Counted from the first letter of the stretch, positions 1 through 9,199 are shown. The stretch: DNA of 64,000 nt from Moraxella osloensis (GCF_001553955.1 NZ_CP014234.1:620001-684000), one strand, 5' to 3'. Notes: generated by a model not told the origin, from the sequence alone. Numbers and translations: made by a program.

Positions 1-1
1 G

Positions 2-61
2 CCAGGTGAAACCCTATTTACGATTTTTTTACCTTGGCAAATTCGGCAAATAACCAAATGA
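2..61 (+). CDS. glnL: Nitrogen sensor histidine kinase NtrB, C-terminal end (partial)
   Basis: The window opens inside a reading frame that ends with TGA at 59-61. Its last 19 codons contain the pattern G-E-T-x-F-T-I-F-L-P, which matches the G2 box and final beta strand of a histidine-kinase ATPase domain. The next gene, 112 bases downstream on the same strand, is an NtrC-type response regulator. The natural reading is therefore the tail of its partner kinase NtrB (GlnL), which senses nitrogen status through PII. Only the end is visible, so the NtrB name rests on the motif and the neighbour. Confidence 0.6.
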   Translation, partial: PGETLFTIFLPWQIRQITK

Positions 62-173
62 TAGTTTAAGCGGGATACACCACAGCATCATGACTAAGCG
101 GCTATGAATTTTTCAATCAATTTTTCAATCAATAATGTTTAAACCAATACAGTTTCCCATATAGGGTTTTTAT

Positions 174-1952
174 ATGACTTATCCCAATAATAAAACGCCA
201 ATCACCGAGCCTATTGTTTGGGTCATCGATGACGACCAAGCGTTACGCATGATTTTGGAAGATACGCTGACAGATAGTGGATTTCAAGTGCAAACCTTTG
301 GCAATGCGCAATCGGCGTGGCGGCTACTACAAGATAGTGGGCAAGACAGCCAAGCGAAGAGTGACAATAGTGCCGCCTTGCCAAGCGTCATCGTCACCGA
401 TATTCGAATGCCGATGATGAACGGCTTGGACTTTAGCAGTAAAATCAAACAAGACTTTGCACAAATTCCTGTCATCATCATGACCGCGCATGCCGATGTG
501 CAGTCCGCGGTAGATAGCTATCAATCAGGCGCGTTTGATTACTTACCCAAGCCGTTTGAGTTGGATGATGCCATTGCCATGGTGAAAAAAGCTTGCCTGC
601 AAAGCCAGTCAAACCAAGCACAAAAGCGCAAAAAGCCTGAAAACCACAATGACTCTCTGATTCGTGATGCACGACAGCAGCCAACTGAACCCGTGACAGC
701 CGAGCCAGAAAAAACCACCACTAACCCATCGGGCATCATCGGGCAATCGATTGCTATGCAAAAAGTATTTCGTGCGATTGGTCGCTTGTCGCATATGCCG
801 ATGACAGTACTCATCACCGGCGAATCAGGGACGGGTAAAGAGCTGATTGCTAGTGCCTTACACGAACATTCGCCACGCAAATCCAAACCATTTATCGCGC
901 TCAATATGGCGGCGATTCCGCATGATTTGATTGAAGCTGAACTATTTGGTCATGAAAAAGGCGCGTTTACGGGTGCGACTACCACACGCCAAGGGCGATT
1001 TGAGCAGGCACATGGCGGCACTTTATTTTTGGATGAAATCGGCGATATGCCTTTACCGACCCAGACGCGTTTGCTGCGCGTCTTGGCAAATGGTGAGTTT
1101 TACCGTGTCGGTGGTCTCAAACCCATTAAAGTCGATGTACGTATCATCGCAGCGACCCATCAAAACTTAGAAACCCTAGTCCAGCAAGGCAAGTTTCGTG
1201 AAGATTTGTTTTATCGGCTCAATGTCATTCGACTGGCGCTACCTTCCCTACGTGAGCGCCGCGAAGACATTCCGCTGTTAATCGATTTTTTTATGCAAAA
1301 TATCGCCAAAAGCATGCATACCCCCACCAAAACCATCACGCCGTCTGCGATGCATATTTTACAAAGCTATCCTTGGCAAGGTAACGTGCGTCAACTTGAA
1401 AATACTTGCCGCTGGCTCAGTGTGATGACAACAGGGCAAACCATTCAGCCCAGTGATTTGCCACCCGAGATTTTACAAGCGTTTGAATCGCAAGATAGCA
1501 CGCCTGTAACTGCGCGTGAGCCCAATACACATAAGACACATACCTATCAGCCCGACACTCAGTTTGAGGCACCTGCTAGCGAACATCCATCATCTTTACC
1601 AGCTCCGAGTAACACCCCCAGTGCTAGTTCCAATTTGAGTACCAATTCGAGTGAGCTGCCAACGCCTTTGTCCACTACGACGGTCATACCGACCTTGCAC
1701 GCACCACAAACTGTCGCAACCGCAGATTGGATCACCCCGCTGCAAGTTTGGGCACAACAAGCACTGGCTGAAGGACAGTATGACATATTGCAAACCGCTT
1801 ATCCGATGTTTGAGAAATGTTTGCTTGAAGTGGCACTCGCCCATACTGCTCAGCATAAAGGACAAGCGGCTGACCTACTCGGTTGGGGGCGCAATACCGT
1901 GACCCGAAAATACCAACAGTTGATTGAAGGCAGACCCGTTAAGCCATCATGA
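174..1952 (+). CDS. glnG: NtrC-family sigma-54-dependent response regulator
   Basis: Activator of sigma-54 promoters for nitrogen assimilation, phosphorylated by NtrB. The receiver domain is at about residues 13-135, with acidic residues D19/D20 and phospho-acceptor D76 in V-T-D-I-R-M-P. The AAA+ domain runs from about 187 to 430. It has Walker A G-E-S-G-T-G-K-E (216-223), the sigma-54 contact loop GAFTGA (263-268) and Walker B G-T-L-F-L-D-E (282-288). A Fis-type helix-turn-helix closes the protein near 545-585. At 592 aa it is about 120 longer than enteric NtrC; the extra length is a Ser/Thr/Pro-rich linker at about 440-520 before the DNA-binding helix. Its stop overlaps the start of the downstream kinase gene by four bases. 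Confidence 0.93.
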   Translation: MTYPNNKTPITEPIVWVIDDDQALRMILEDTLTDSGFQVQTFGNAQSAWRLLQDSGQDSQAKSDNSAALPSVIVTDIRMPMMNGLDFSSKIKQDFAQIPVIIMTAHADVQSAVDSYQSGAFDYLPKPFELDDAIAMVKKACLQSQSNQAQKRKKPENHNDSLIRDARQQPTEPVTAEPEKTTTNPSGIIGQSIAMQKVFRAIGRLSHMPMTVLITGESGTGKELIASALHEHSPRKSKPFIALNMAAIPHDLIEAELFGHEKGAFTGATTTRQGRFEQAHGGTLFLDEIGDMPLPTQTRLLRVLANGEFYRVGGLKPIKVDVRIIAATHQNLETLVQQGKFREDLFYRLNVIRLALPSLRERREDIPLLIDFFMQNIAKSMHTPTKTITPSAMHILQSYPWQGNVRQLENTCRWLSVMTTGQTIQPSDLPPEILQAFESQDSTPVTAREPNTHKTHTYQPDTQFEAPASEHPSSLPAPSNTPSASSNLSTNSSELPTPLSTTTVIPTLHAPQTVATADWITPLQVWAQQALAEGQYDILQTAYPMFEKCLLEVALAHTAQHKGQAADLLGWGRNTVTRKYQQLIEGRPVKPS

Positions 1953-2947
1953 TTGAGACAAGGTCAACTCACCCAGCACTGGTTATCATAAAAAATGGCT
2001 GTCAGTCGGTCGTTACTGACCTACAGCCACTATCAGCTTCAAATCCACTCAACCATACCGAACTTTGGTACGGGGTATGGCATTCGACTCACTCCCCGCC
2101 TACTGCCGTTGTGGTTAAACAATTACTACCTCACTTTAGCGCAACCAATCTCGCCCATTTTAAGCAAGAAATTAACGCCCTTCATCATTGCCAAAGCCTG
2201 GCGATTGACAGCACCAATGCGACAAGCGGCATTCCCACGCTGTATGCTTCAAACCTTCTACCTGATACCCTCATCTTTGACCAACAGCAGCCGCAGCAAC
2301 CTGTTAGTCCCTGTCTGCTCATGTCCTATCATTCAGGCGAGACGTTAAAATCCTTAATGTATGCGAATGCTAAATTGCCCATACTTAATCTTCAGCAAAA
2401 AATGACCATTTTTTTACATAGCTGCCAACTGGTCAACCGTTTACATCAATTTGGGCTGATGCATTTGGATCTCAAACCCGCCAACTTTATTGTAAAACCC
2501 AATCTTGAGGTGGTGTTAATTGATTTTGGTCTGAGTGATTTTAGTTTTAGTGATATTGATTTCAATAATATTGCTCTTATTAATACTAGGGCAAAAAATA
2601 CCTCACTCAACTGCAAAACTTACACCGCTGGTACACCCGCCTACATGAGTCCTGAGCAATTCACAGGTCAGCCACTTGACAAGTTTAGCGACTACTATAG
2701 CTTAGGGGTGATAGGGTACGAATTATTGATGGGATGTCTGCCTTTTATGGCAAATGATTATCCTGGTTGGGCAATCGCGCATTGCCAACAGCCTGTGCCT
2801 TTTTTATGTCCAAATCATCAGCTATCAGAATTTGCTTGCCAAGCTTGTCAGCCTTTTATCGATAAACTGCTGGCAAAACGCGTGGAAAACCGTATTAATG
2901 ACTTGGCAAGTATTATAAATGCGCTAAAAATTTTACTTAACCAATAA
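1949..2947 (+). CDS. Hanks-type serine/threonine protein kinase
   Basis: A 332-aa soluble eukaryote-like protein kinase. Visible kinase motifs are V-V-V-K (K57, ATP lysine), E74 (helix C), the catalytic loop H-L-D-L-K-P-A-N (172-179, catalytic D174), D-F-G (192-194), an activation-segment end T-P-A-Y-M-S-P-E-Q and D-Y-Y-S-L-G-V in subdomain IX. There is no transmembrane or PASTA segment, so it is probably cytoplasmic. The ATG overlaps the ntrC stop (ATGA), which implies translational coupling. Substrates are unknown; the coupling suggests a link with nitrogen regulation but does not prove it. No terminator hairpin follows the stop codon; the next promoter begins about 30 bases later. Confidence 0.85.
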   Translation: MIETRSTHPALVIIKNGCQSVVTDLQPLSASNPLNHTELWYGVWHSTHSPPTAVVVKQLLPHFSATNLAHFKQEINALHHCQSLAIDSTNATSGIPTLYASNLLPDTLIFDQQQPQQPVSPCLLMSYHSGETLKSLMYANAKLPILNLQQKMTIFLHSCQLVNRLHQFGLMHLDLKPANFIVKPNLEVVLIDFGLSDFSFSDIDFNNIALINTRAKNTSLNCKTYTAGTPAYMSPEQFTGQPLDKFSDYYSLGVIGYELLMGCLPFMANDYPGWAIAHCQQPVPFLCPNHQLSEFACQACQPFIDKLLAKRVENRINDLASIINALKILLNQ

Positions 2948-2974
2948 AAAATGCGATTTTTTAAAAAAAACCCC

Positions 2975-3002
2975 TTGCCAAAGCGAAAATTTTCTATATA
3001 AT
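2975..3002 (+). promoter_or_regulatory. Promoter of tRNA-Leu(UAG)
   Basis: TTGCCA (2975-2980) and TATAAT (2997-3002) are separated by 16 bases. The -10 box lies about 57 bases upstream of the tRNA 5' end. Confidence 0.7.
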
Positions 3003-3058
3003 AGCCAACCACAAAGACACTGATACAAATATTGAGTCAACACTTTGAGGCAACTCAT

Positions 3059-3143
3059 GGGGCTGTGGCGAAATTGGTAGACGCACTGGATTTAGGTTCC
3101 AGCGCCGCGAGGTGTAAGAGTTCGAGTCTCTTCAGCCCCACCA
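3059..3143 (+). tRNA. tRNA-Leu (anticodon UAG)
   Basis: A class II tRNA of 85 nt with encoded CCA. The acceptor stem GGGGCTG (3059-3065) pairs with CAGCCCC (3133-3139). The anticodon loop TTTAGGT (3091-3097) sits between CTGGA and TCCAG and gives anticodon TAG at 3093-3095. There is a long variable arm, as expected for leucine, and a T-loop TTCGAGT. Confidence 0.97.
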
Positions 3144-3166
3144 CTCAAATCAGTATTAGTTAAATT

Positions 3167-3190
3167 AACCTGCCTCTCGCAGGTTTTTTT
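3167..3190 (+). terminator. Rho-independent terminator after tRNA-Leu
   Basis: AACCTGC / GCAGGTT stem with a 5-nt loop followed by a T run. The rest of the 3191-3396 gap has no gene. It holds one perfect small hairpin (CTTACTG...CAGTAAG near 3228-3246) and AT-rich sequence repeating the word CTGTTAGC. Confidence 0.85.
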
Positions 3191-3396
3191 ATGCCCAAAA
3201 TTCCTGTCTATCTTATCTCACCATTGCTTACTGTTAGCCAGTAAGCTGCTCACTATGTTGCTAAAAATTTTTTAACTGATTGCCAACTAGCTACTTTTTA
3301 GCTTGCATTGAGTATTAACTGCCCCATCTCTATAGTTAGCTTGTTTACTGTTAGCTATGTTAATTTTTCTACTGCCTTTTATAAGCCTCTATTCCT

Positions 3397-4548
3397 ATGA
3401 AAATTTTACAATCGCCCTATTATCAACCGCGAAAGCTGCTTAGCGCCTCCTCTGAGCCGCCCTATACCGTTCAACTCATTGAAGATAACATCCAATACGC
3501 TAGTAAATATAACCCTTTTGAGTCGCTACTCGATGATATTTTCCCTGGGGTGCATGTTGGCAACCATGATATGGTGATTCGCAAAGAGCAGCTTAAAGAT
3601 TTTGAGCGTTGCACCGATTTTACCACCGTCGCCTATTCGCATAAAAATAATACCTTGTATGAGCGTGAAGCGTGTTATTTTCATCCCAAATATGAAGTGT
3701 TCATGCTCACCAACGAAGATTTGTCCAATGACTATGACGAATACATCTTTGAATCAGGTCTGCTAAAAGTCGTCAGTATTTACTATATTTCGACCAATCC
3801 GCATTCGGCGGCGAGTGTCAAAAACGTGTTTGATGAATACTTACAAAAGTATGTGTCGCAAGAGGCTAAAGTATCGATTTTACTCAAAGAAGCCCATGGT
3901 TTTGTGTTTAAAACCCATCGTATCAAGCCATTTCCCATCAATTTAGATACCATGTATCACGAGGATTTTCTGCCAGTGCATCAGCACATCAAAGAATCAC
4001 TCAATCACGATGGTAAAGGCGTGGTGCTGTTGCATGGCGTGGCGGGTTCAGGTAAAACCAACTATATCAAATGGCTAACTAGCCAAGTACCTAATAAAAA
4101 ATTCATCTTCGTGCCCACTACCATGATTGCGTATTTAACCAACCCTGAATTTATGTCACTATTGGTGGATAATAAAAACTCGGTATTAGTGCTTGAAGAC
4201 TGTGAAAACTACATTGCTGAGCGTAGCATTGATAACGCCAATACCGATGTGGTATCGGCGATTTTGAACATTGCTGATGGTATGCTGTCGGATGTGTTGG
4301 AGTGCCAGTTTATTTGTACCTTTAACTCCGATATTTCAAAAATTGACCCCGCGCTGCTGCGTAAAGGTCGATTGATAGCTGAGTATAAATTCAAAGAACT
4401 TTCCGTCGAAAAATCTAACGCGTTTTTGGCATCGATTGATAAAGCTATCACCGTCAATAAACCGCACTCATTGGCAGAGTTAACCAACATGGATCATCTG
4501 TCCTATCGAGAGAAACAAGCAGAAAAACCCAAATTCGGTTTTGTATAA
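3397..4548 (+). CDS. AAA family ATPase, function unknown
   Basis: A 383-aa protein with an unrecognised N-terminal half (about 1-195) and a C-terminal AAA ATPase core. The core has Walker A G-V-A-G-S-G-K-T (214-221), Walker B V-L-V-L-E-D (263-268), a sensor-1-like asparagine in C-T-F-N-S-D (N310) and an R-K-G-R motif (about 322-325) typical of an AAA arginine finger. There is no signal peptide or membrane segment. The gene stands alone between tRNA-Leu and clpA with its own terminator, so context gives no function. No strong ribosome-binding site precedes the ATG. A solitary AAA gene beside a tRNA could be accessory DNA, but I see no attachment-site repeat. Confidence 0.75.
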   Translation: MKILQSPYYQPRKLLSASSEPPYTVQLIEDNIQYASKYNPFESLLDDIFPGVHVGNHDMVIRKEQLKDFERCTDFTTVAYSHKNNTLYEREACYFHPKYEVFMLTNEDLSNDYDEYIFESGLLKVVSIYYISTNPHSAASVKNVFDEYLQKYVSQEAKVSILLKEAHGFVFKTHRIKPFPINLDTMYHEDFLPVHQHIKESLNHDGKGVVLLHGVAGSGKTNYIKWLTSQVPNKKFIFVPTTMIAYLTNPEFMSLLVDNKNSVLVLEDCENYIAERSIDNANTDVVSAILNIADGMLSDVLECQFICTFNSDISKIDPALLRKGRLIAEYKFKELSVEKSNAFLASIDKAITVNKPHSLAELTNMDHLSYREKQAEKPKFGFV

Positions 4549-4598
4549 TTATTAAGCCCATTTATTAAGTATAGTCGTTGAGTATCATCAGTAGGCAT

Positions 4599-4630
4599 AA
4601 AAAAAAGGAGCGCAATTGGCTCCTTTTTTT
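4599..4630. terminator. Bidirectional terminator between the AAA gene and clpA
   Basis: GGAGC / GCTCC stem (4607-4611, 4619-4623) with a 7-nt loop. It is flanked by an A run on the left and a T run on the right, so it can end both converging transcripts. Confidence 0.85.
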
Positions 4631-4655
4631 ATACTAGACATTACTAAACCTAGAC

Positions 4656-7115
4656 CTAGACATTGTCAATTTGCTTTTCATCAATGGGCACAAGCTCAAT
4701 CGCTGTTTTATCTGCATTCATACGAATCGAAACCGTACCGCCATTGACCAAATCACCAAATAATATTTGCTCTGCCAATGGTTTTTTGATTTCATCTTGA
4801 ATCAAGCGGTTCATTGGGCGCGCACCCATGAGACGATCGTAACCTTTTTCTGCCAGATAATTTCTGACTTCATCATCAATTTCAAGCACCACTTTCTTGT
4901 CATCGAGCTGGGCTTGCAGCTCAACCAAGAATTTATCAACCACAGATACAATGACATTTTGATCCAATGGGTTAAATTGAATGATGGCATCTAAACGATT
5001 GCGAAACTCTGGGGTAAACATCCGTTTCATCGCCTCACTATTGTCGCGGCTATGGTCTTGTTTGGTAAAGCCCATGCTGTTGCGACTGATGCTATCAGCG
5101 CCGACGTTGGTGGTCATGATTAGTATCACTTGCTTAAAGCTTGATGTACGGCCGTTATTGTCGGTGAGCGCGCCATGATCCATCACTTGGAGCAGCAAGT
5201 TAAATACATCAGGATGGGCTTTTTCAATCTCATCTAGCAATAGCACACAATGCGGGAATTGATTGATTTTTTCGGTTAATAAACCACCCTGATCAAAGCC
5301 CACATAGCCTGGCGGTGCCCCAATCAGGCGTGACGCCGTATGTGCTTCCATATACTCAGACATATCAAAACGAACCAGCTCAATGCCTAACAAATTCGCT
5401 AACTGACGACTGACTTCAGTTTTACCGACACCCGTAGGACCGGCAAACATAAACGAACCAATCGGTTTATCATCTGGTTTTAAGCCTGCACGTGACAACT
5501 TGATGGCATCTGCCAAGTTTTTGATGGCTTCATCTTGACCAAACACCAGATGTTTTAGGTTGCTTTCAAGATTTTGTAGCACCGATTTGTCATCCGTTGA
5601 GACTGATTTTGGCGGGATGCGCGCAATTTTTGAGATAATGTATTCAATTTGCGGGACATCAATCACTACCTCGCCATCTTGTTGTGCCGCGTCAATTATT
5701 TTATTATCGGCTTCGCTTAACATAGCTTCAGGTTCGACAACACCATCTGCTGCATGGCTAACATCTAAGTCATCGACAAGCGCGTCTTCATCCACCACAG
5801 GCTGATTTGATAGCTTGTCATTTGCTACAGTATCAGTGGATTGATTGCTGTCCACACCAGATTCAACATGATTTTCGGCTTGTTTTTGCAGGCGAACAAA
5901 TGCACCCGCTTCATCAATCACATCAATGGCTTTGTCAGGCAAAAAACGTTCGTGAATGTGTTTTACCGCTAGATTCACGGCACTTTGTAGTGCCTGGTCG
6001 GTATAGCTTACGTTATGGAATTTCTCATATTGTTTTTTCAGACCGCGTAGAATATCAATCGTTTCATCAATCGATGGCTCGTTGACATCAATTTTTTGGA
6101 AACGGCGACTTAAGGCATGGTCTTTTTCAAACACTTGGCGGTATTCGGTAAAGGTAGTTGAGCCGATACAACGCAGCTCACCTGATGCCAACGCAGGTTT
6201 AATTAAATTTGACACATCCATATTGCTGCTCATCGATGAGCCTGCGCCAATAATCATATGGATTTCATCAATAAATAAAATCGCATTGGGCTTGGCTTTT
6301 AAGGCATCTAATAGCGCTTTCATACGTTTTTCAAAATCGCCGCGGTATTTTGTACCGGCAATCAATGCACCAATATCTAAACTATAAACCACACAACCTG
6401 ATAATGGTTTTGGTGCTTTGTCATTAACAATCAGCCATGCCAAGCCTTCCGCAATCGACGTTTTACCCACCCCTGGGTCACCCACCAGTAATGGATTGTT
6501 TTTGCGGCGACGGCATAAAATCTGCGCGGTACGCTCGATTTCTGCTTGGCGACCAATTAACGGATCGGTGCCGCCGGTAGAGGCTTTTTGATTGAGATTA
6601 ATGGTAAATTCAGTCAATGGGTCTTTGCTGGATTTTTCACCCGTTTCTTCAGTCTCTACACTGGTCAATTTATCGCGTACCTTTTTGTCTTGACCATGCG
6701 ATAGGTACTGGGTTAATTCAAGTCGCGTCACCCCTTGTTTTTTAAGCAGGTACACCGCGTAAGTGTCATGCTCTGAGAACATCGACACTAGCAAATCTGA
6801 GCCTTCTACCAAACGGCTGCTAGCAACCGATTGCACATGAAAAATCGCCCGCTGCAAAATACGGTCAAAACTGCGCGTTGGTTGTGGCGAGTAATCTTCG
6901 TTGATATCGACCGTTGGGGTATGTTCATCAATATACTGGGTCAAATCTTTGCCAAGCTGATCCACATTGACTGCACAAGCCACCAAGGCTTCTACCGCAT
7001 TTTCATTCTCTAGCAGTGCCAATAGCAGATGCTCGACCGTTAAATATTCGTGTGCACGTTGTTTTGCGAGTGTCACTACCAACCGCAACGTGCTTTGTAA
7101 TTCTAAACTTAACAT
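4656..7115 (-). CDS. clpA: ATP-dependent Clp protease ATP-binding subunit ClpA
   Basis: Hsp100 unfoldase that feeds substrates to ClpP. The Clp N-domain repeats occupy about 1-140. Module 1 has Walker A G-D-P-G-V-G-K-T (212-219) and Walker B L-F-I-D-E (280-284). Module 2 has G-P-T-G-V-G-K-T (559-566) and L-L-L-D-E (625-629). The ClpP-docking tripeptide, IGL/IGF in most members, appears as M-G-F (681-683). At 819 aa it is about 60 residues longer than E. coli ClpA. The excess is an acidic segment at about 412-485 between the two ATPase modules. It lies downstream of clpS on the same strand, the usual adaptor/unfoldase arrangement. No clpP is in the window. Confidence 0.95.
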   Translation of the reverse strand: MLSLELQSTLRLVVTLAKQRAHEYLTVEHLLLALLENENAVEALVACAVNVDQLGKDLTQYIDEHTPTVDINEDYSPQPTRSFDRILQRAIFHVQSVASSRLVEGSDLLVSMFSEHDTYAVYLLKKQGVTRLELTQYLSHGQDKKVRDKLTSVETEETGEKSSKDPLTEFTINLNQKASTGGTDPLIGRQAEIERTAQILCRRRKNNPLLVGDPGVGKTSIAEGLAWLIVNDKAPKPLSGCVVYSLDIGALIAGTKYRGDFEKRMKALLDALKAKPNAILFIDEIHMIIGAGSSMSSNMDVSNLIKPALASGELRCIGSTTFTEYRQVFEKDHALSRRFQKIDVNEPSIDETIDILRGLKKQYEKFHNVSYTDQALQSAVNLAVKHIHERFLPDKAIDVIDEAGAFVRLQKQAENHVESGVDSNQSTDTVANDKLSNQPVVDEDALVDDLDVSHAADGVVEPEAMLSEADNKIIDAAQQDGEVVIDVPQIEYIISKIARIPPKSVSTDDKSVLQNLESNLKHLVFGQDEAIKNLADAIKLSRAGLKPDDKPIGSFMFAGPTGVGKTEVSRQLANLLGIELVRFDMSEYMEAHTASRLIGAPPGYVGFDQGGLLTEKINQFPHCVLLLDEIEKAHPDVFNLLLQVMDHGALTDNNGRTSSFKQVILIMTTNVGADSISRNSMGFTKQDHSRDNSEAMKRMFTPEFRNRLDAIIQFNPLDQNVIVSVVDKFLVELQAQLDDKKVVLEIDDEVRNYLAEKGYDRLMGARPMNRLIQDEIKKPLAEQILFGDLVNGGTVSIRMNADKTAIELVPIDEKQIDNV

Positions 7116-7508
7116 AAGATGTCCTTAATACGTGTGACTGACGGTTTTTGATTTTGCCCTACTTGAAAAATCATGCGTTATCTAATTGATTGGTTTGATA
7201 TCGTTATAGGTGTTGATGGTTATTTGCGTTGATGTTTTCTCAAGTTTCATTTGCCGTCACCTCAGCACCAAATATCTTATGGATATCTGGCTAATCATGC
7301 TCAGTTCGGTTAAAAGGAAGTAAAAATGAAAGATGACAAAATGGGAAAAATCAAAATCATTACGTTTAATATAATGACATTGCTAATAAATTCAAGTGAC
7401 AAAACGTAGTTAATGGCGGGTTTTAAAATGGCAAAGATTTCAATGATGAATAAAAAATAGAAAGGAGGTGCCACCAAAAATAAAACGGGGTTAAATCGCA
7501 AACTGCCA
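7116..7508. other. clpS-clpA intergenic gap
   Basis: 393 bases, AT-rich, with no convincing gene, promoter pair or hairpin. A hydrophobic 71-codon frame on the minus strand starts with TTG inside the clpS end and is probably chance. This spacing is longer than usual for a clpS-clpA pair, so clpA may have its own promoter here, but I cannot point to one. Confidence 0.4.
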
Positions 7509-7994
7509 CTAACCTTGCGGCTCAATTTGACTTAGTAACGGATAGCCTGCCTGACGCGCTTTACGGTTGACCGTTTGGGCTTTGGTTTCTGCGATGTCTT
7601 TAGGGTATATACCAGCAATCCCTTTACCTTGTTGATGAATGGCAAGCATGATACTGATAGCCGAATCGAGGGTATGTTTAAAATGATTTTGTAAAACATC
7701 TACCACAAATTCCATCGGCGTATAATCATCATTATACATGACCACCGCATACATCTGTGGTTTTTTTAGTTCAGGGTCAGCCAATAGCACATCTTCGACA
7801 GGGTCGGTATTTGGCTCGCCTTCTATGTCGGTCAAACGCGCTGGCAATGAATTTGGTGATTGGCTAGGTAGCTGTTTAGAGGGCTGTTTAGGTAGTTGTG
7901 TTGGCAACCATGCCGGCAGATGCCAATCCATATTCGTGGTGGTTGGCTGTGACACGACGGATTGACGAGAAAAATTAAGTGTTTGAAGCATCAT
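7509..7994 (-). CDS. clpS: ATP-dependent Clp protease adaptor ClpS
   Basis: Adaptor that binds N-degron proteins and delivers them to ClpA. The conserved core is at about 78-160, with V-M-Y-N-D-D-Y-T-P-M-E-F (N88, D89/D90 in the N-terminal-residue pocket), H120 and the C-terminal V-N-R-K-A-R...P-L-L motif. The usual length is about 106 aa; here it is 161. The N-terminal extension (about 1-60) is rich in Pro, Gln and Ser with Q-L-P/L-P-x-Q repeats and looks disordered. The start is two adjacent ATGs without a strong Shine-Dalgarno, so M22 is an alternative that would shorten the tail but keep the core. Confidence 0.93.
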   Translation of the reverse strand: MMLQTLNFSRQSVVSQPTTTNMDWHLPAWLPTQLPKQPSKQLPSQSPNSLPARLTDIEGEPNTDPVEDVLLADPELKKPQMYAVVMYNDDYTPMEFVVDVLQNHFKHTLDSAISIMLAIHQQGKGIAGIYPKDIAETKAQTVNRKARQAGYPLLSQIEPQG

Positions 7995-8036
7995 TAATTG
8001 AACATTTACCTAAGATTAAATTAAACATTGATTATA

Positions 8037-8897
8037 CTACTTTGCAGCAGTCGTTGCGGCAGGTTTTTGCGTATTGGCTGTGCTTGCCACTGGCGTGCTA
8101 TCGGTAGAACTCACAGGTCGTTTATCCGCTTCAGGCGTTTCTTCAAGCGTATACGGCATGTTATCAATCGGCTGACCGAGTTGCCAATCATACACTTGCT
8201 CAGTTTTTTGGTTGCCGGCGGTTAATTCAAGTTTCACTTGTTTGGGTACAAAGTTTTTGGGCATCAAAAACCGCCCGCGAATTCTTGCAATCCCATGAAT
8301 CGAATAACTATTAGGTTGCAATGGTACTTCGACCATATTAACTTCATCGAGCAAGGTCAATTTTGGTATCAGCTTTTTTGGCTGATTTGACGGATCGACC
8401 ATACCGACATCAAAGCGGTATTCATAGGCATTTTCTGGCAATGGTACGATTTTTGCCCCGATGACTTGTAAACTCATACCACCTTTTTTGGCAAGCGAGC
8501 TGGTTAAGAATTGCTGAGCTTGTTCCAGCTGTAAGTTGGTGACTTTTAGGTCTTGAATATCGGTACGCAGTGCTGATAGGTTCGCCAAGCTGATATCACG
8601 CTCTTGCTGCGCGGTGGTTAATTGGCTTTGCAACGTATCAGATTTTAGCTTTAATGATTTGATGTTTTCTGCTGAGATTTCAAGACCTGCGGCGGTTTTT
8701 TTCGCTTCTTCAGCAGCAAAGCTTAAGCCGCGATGATAACCAATGCGTTGACCTAACACCAGTGCAATGATGGCAACTAACAACAAGCTAACCGCAAACG
8801 CAATCAACCACCCAGACACCTTGTTGGGTTGGGTAATATAATTGCGTTGTGCTTCTGGCAAAGATTGAGAAGAGTTATTATCTTCGGGCAAATCCAT
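8037..8897 (-). CDS. Inner-membrane-anchored coiled-coil protein, DUF6776-like
   Basis: About 286 aa. A short polar N-terminus is followed by one hydrophobic segment (about 26-45) and a glutamine- and leucine-rich coiled coil (about 60-125). A beta-rich periplasmic domain (about 130-230) and a Thr/Pro/Ala-rich tail complete it. The layout resembles proteins named DUF6776 in other gamma-proteobacteria; that match is from memory and tentative. The longer frame begins at a TTG (8909). I prefer the ATG at 8897 because GAG lies seven bases upstream of it. It stands alone, with argC 300 bases upstream and clpS downstream on the same strand. Function unknown. Confidence 0.7.
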   Translation of the reverse strand: MDLPEDNNSSQSLPEAQRNYITQPNKVSGWLIAFAVSLLLVAIIALVLGQRIGYHRGLSFAAEEAKKTAAGLEISAENIKSLKLKSDTLQSQLTTAQQERDISLANLSALRTDIQDLKVTNLQLEQAQQFLTSSLAKKGGMSLQVIGAKIVPLPENAYEYRFDVGMVDPSNQPKKLIPKLTLLDEVNMVEVPLQPNSYSIHGIARIRGRFLMPKNFVPKQVKLELTAGNQKTEQVYDWQLGQPIDNMPYTLEETPEADKRPVSSTDSTPVASTANTQKPAATTAAK

Positions 8898-8909
8898 AGA
8901 GATACTCAA

Positions 8910-9199
8910 ATTGAAAAACGATCAAAACATGGATAATCACAGTACTGACGATAGCTCAAAAAGGGTTGATGAATATGACATCCATTAAAGCGAATCCCAT
9001 TATAAACAAAAATTATGATGAATTCAGCTAAATTTATTGACCGAAAAAATAATAAAGTTAACCCATTTCATCATAGCGTCATATTTTTTTGGCTAAAAAG
9101 AATAAAGCAATGCTTGTTATGACATTAGAATTTTTAAATACGCTGACCATAAGTAGCTTAAGAAAACACCTTAAGCAAACAACTTATTAAAGAAATAAC
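8910..9199. other. Intergenic region downstream of argC
   Basis: 290 AT-rich bases without a gene. A perfect inverted repeat GCTTAAG...CTTAAGC (9156-9162, 9170-9176) lies just past the argC stop and may act as a weak terminator for it, although no strong T run follows. Confidence 0.4.

Noticed and set aside
7310-7525. 71-codon hydrophobic minus-strand frame between clpS and clpA
   Set aside because: Starts with TTG inside clpS, has no ribosome site, and its hydrophobic composition is what AT-rich non-coding DNA gives by chance.
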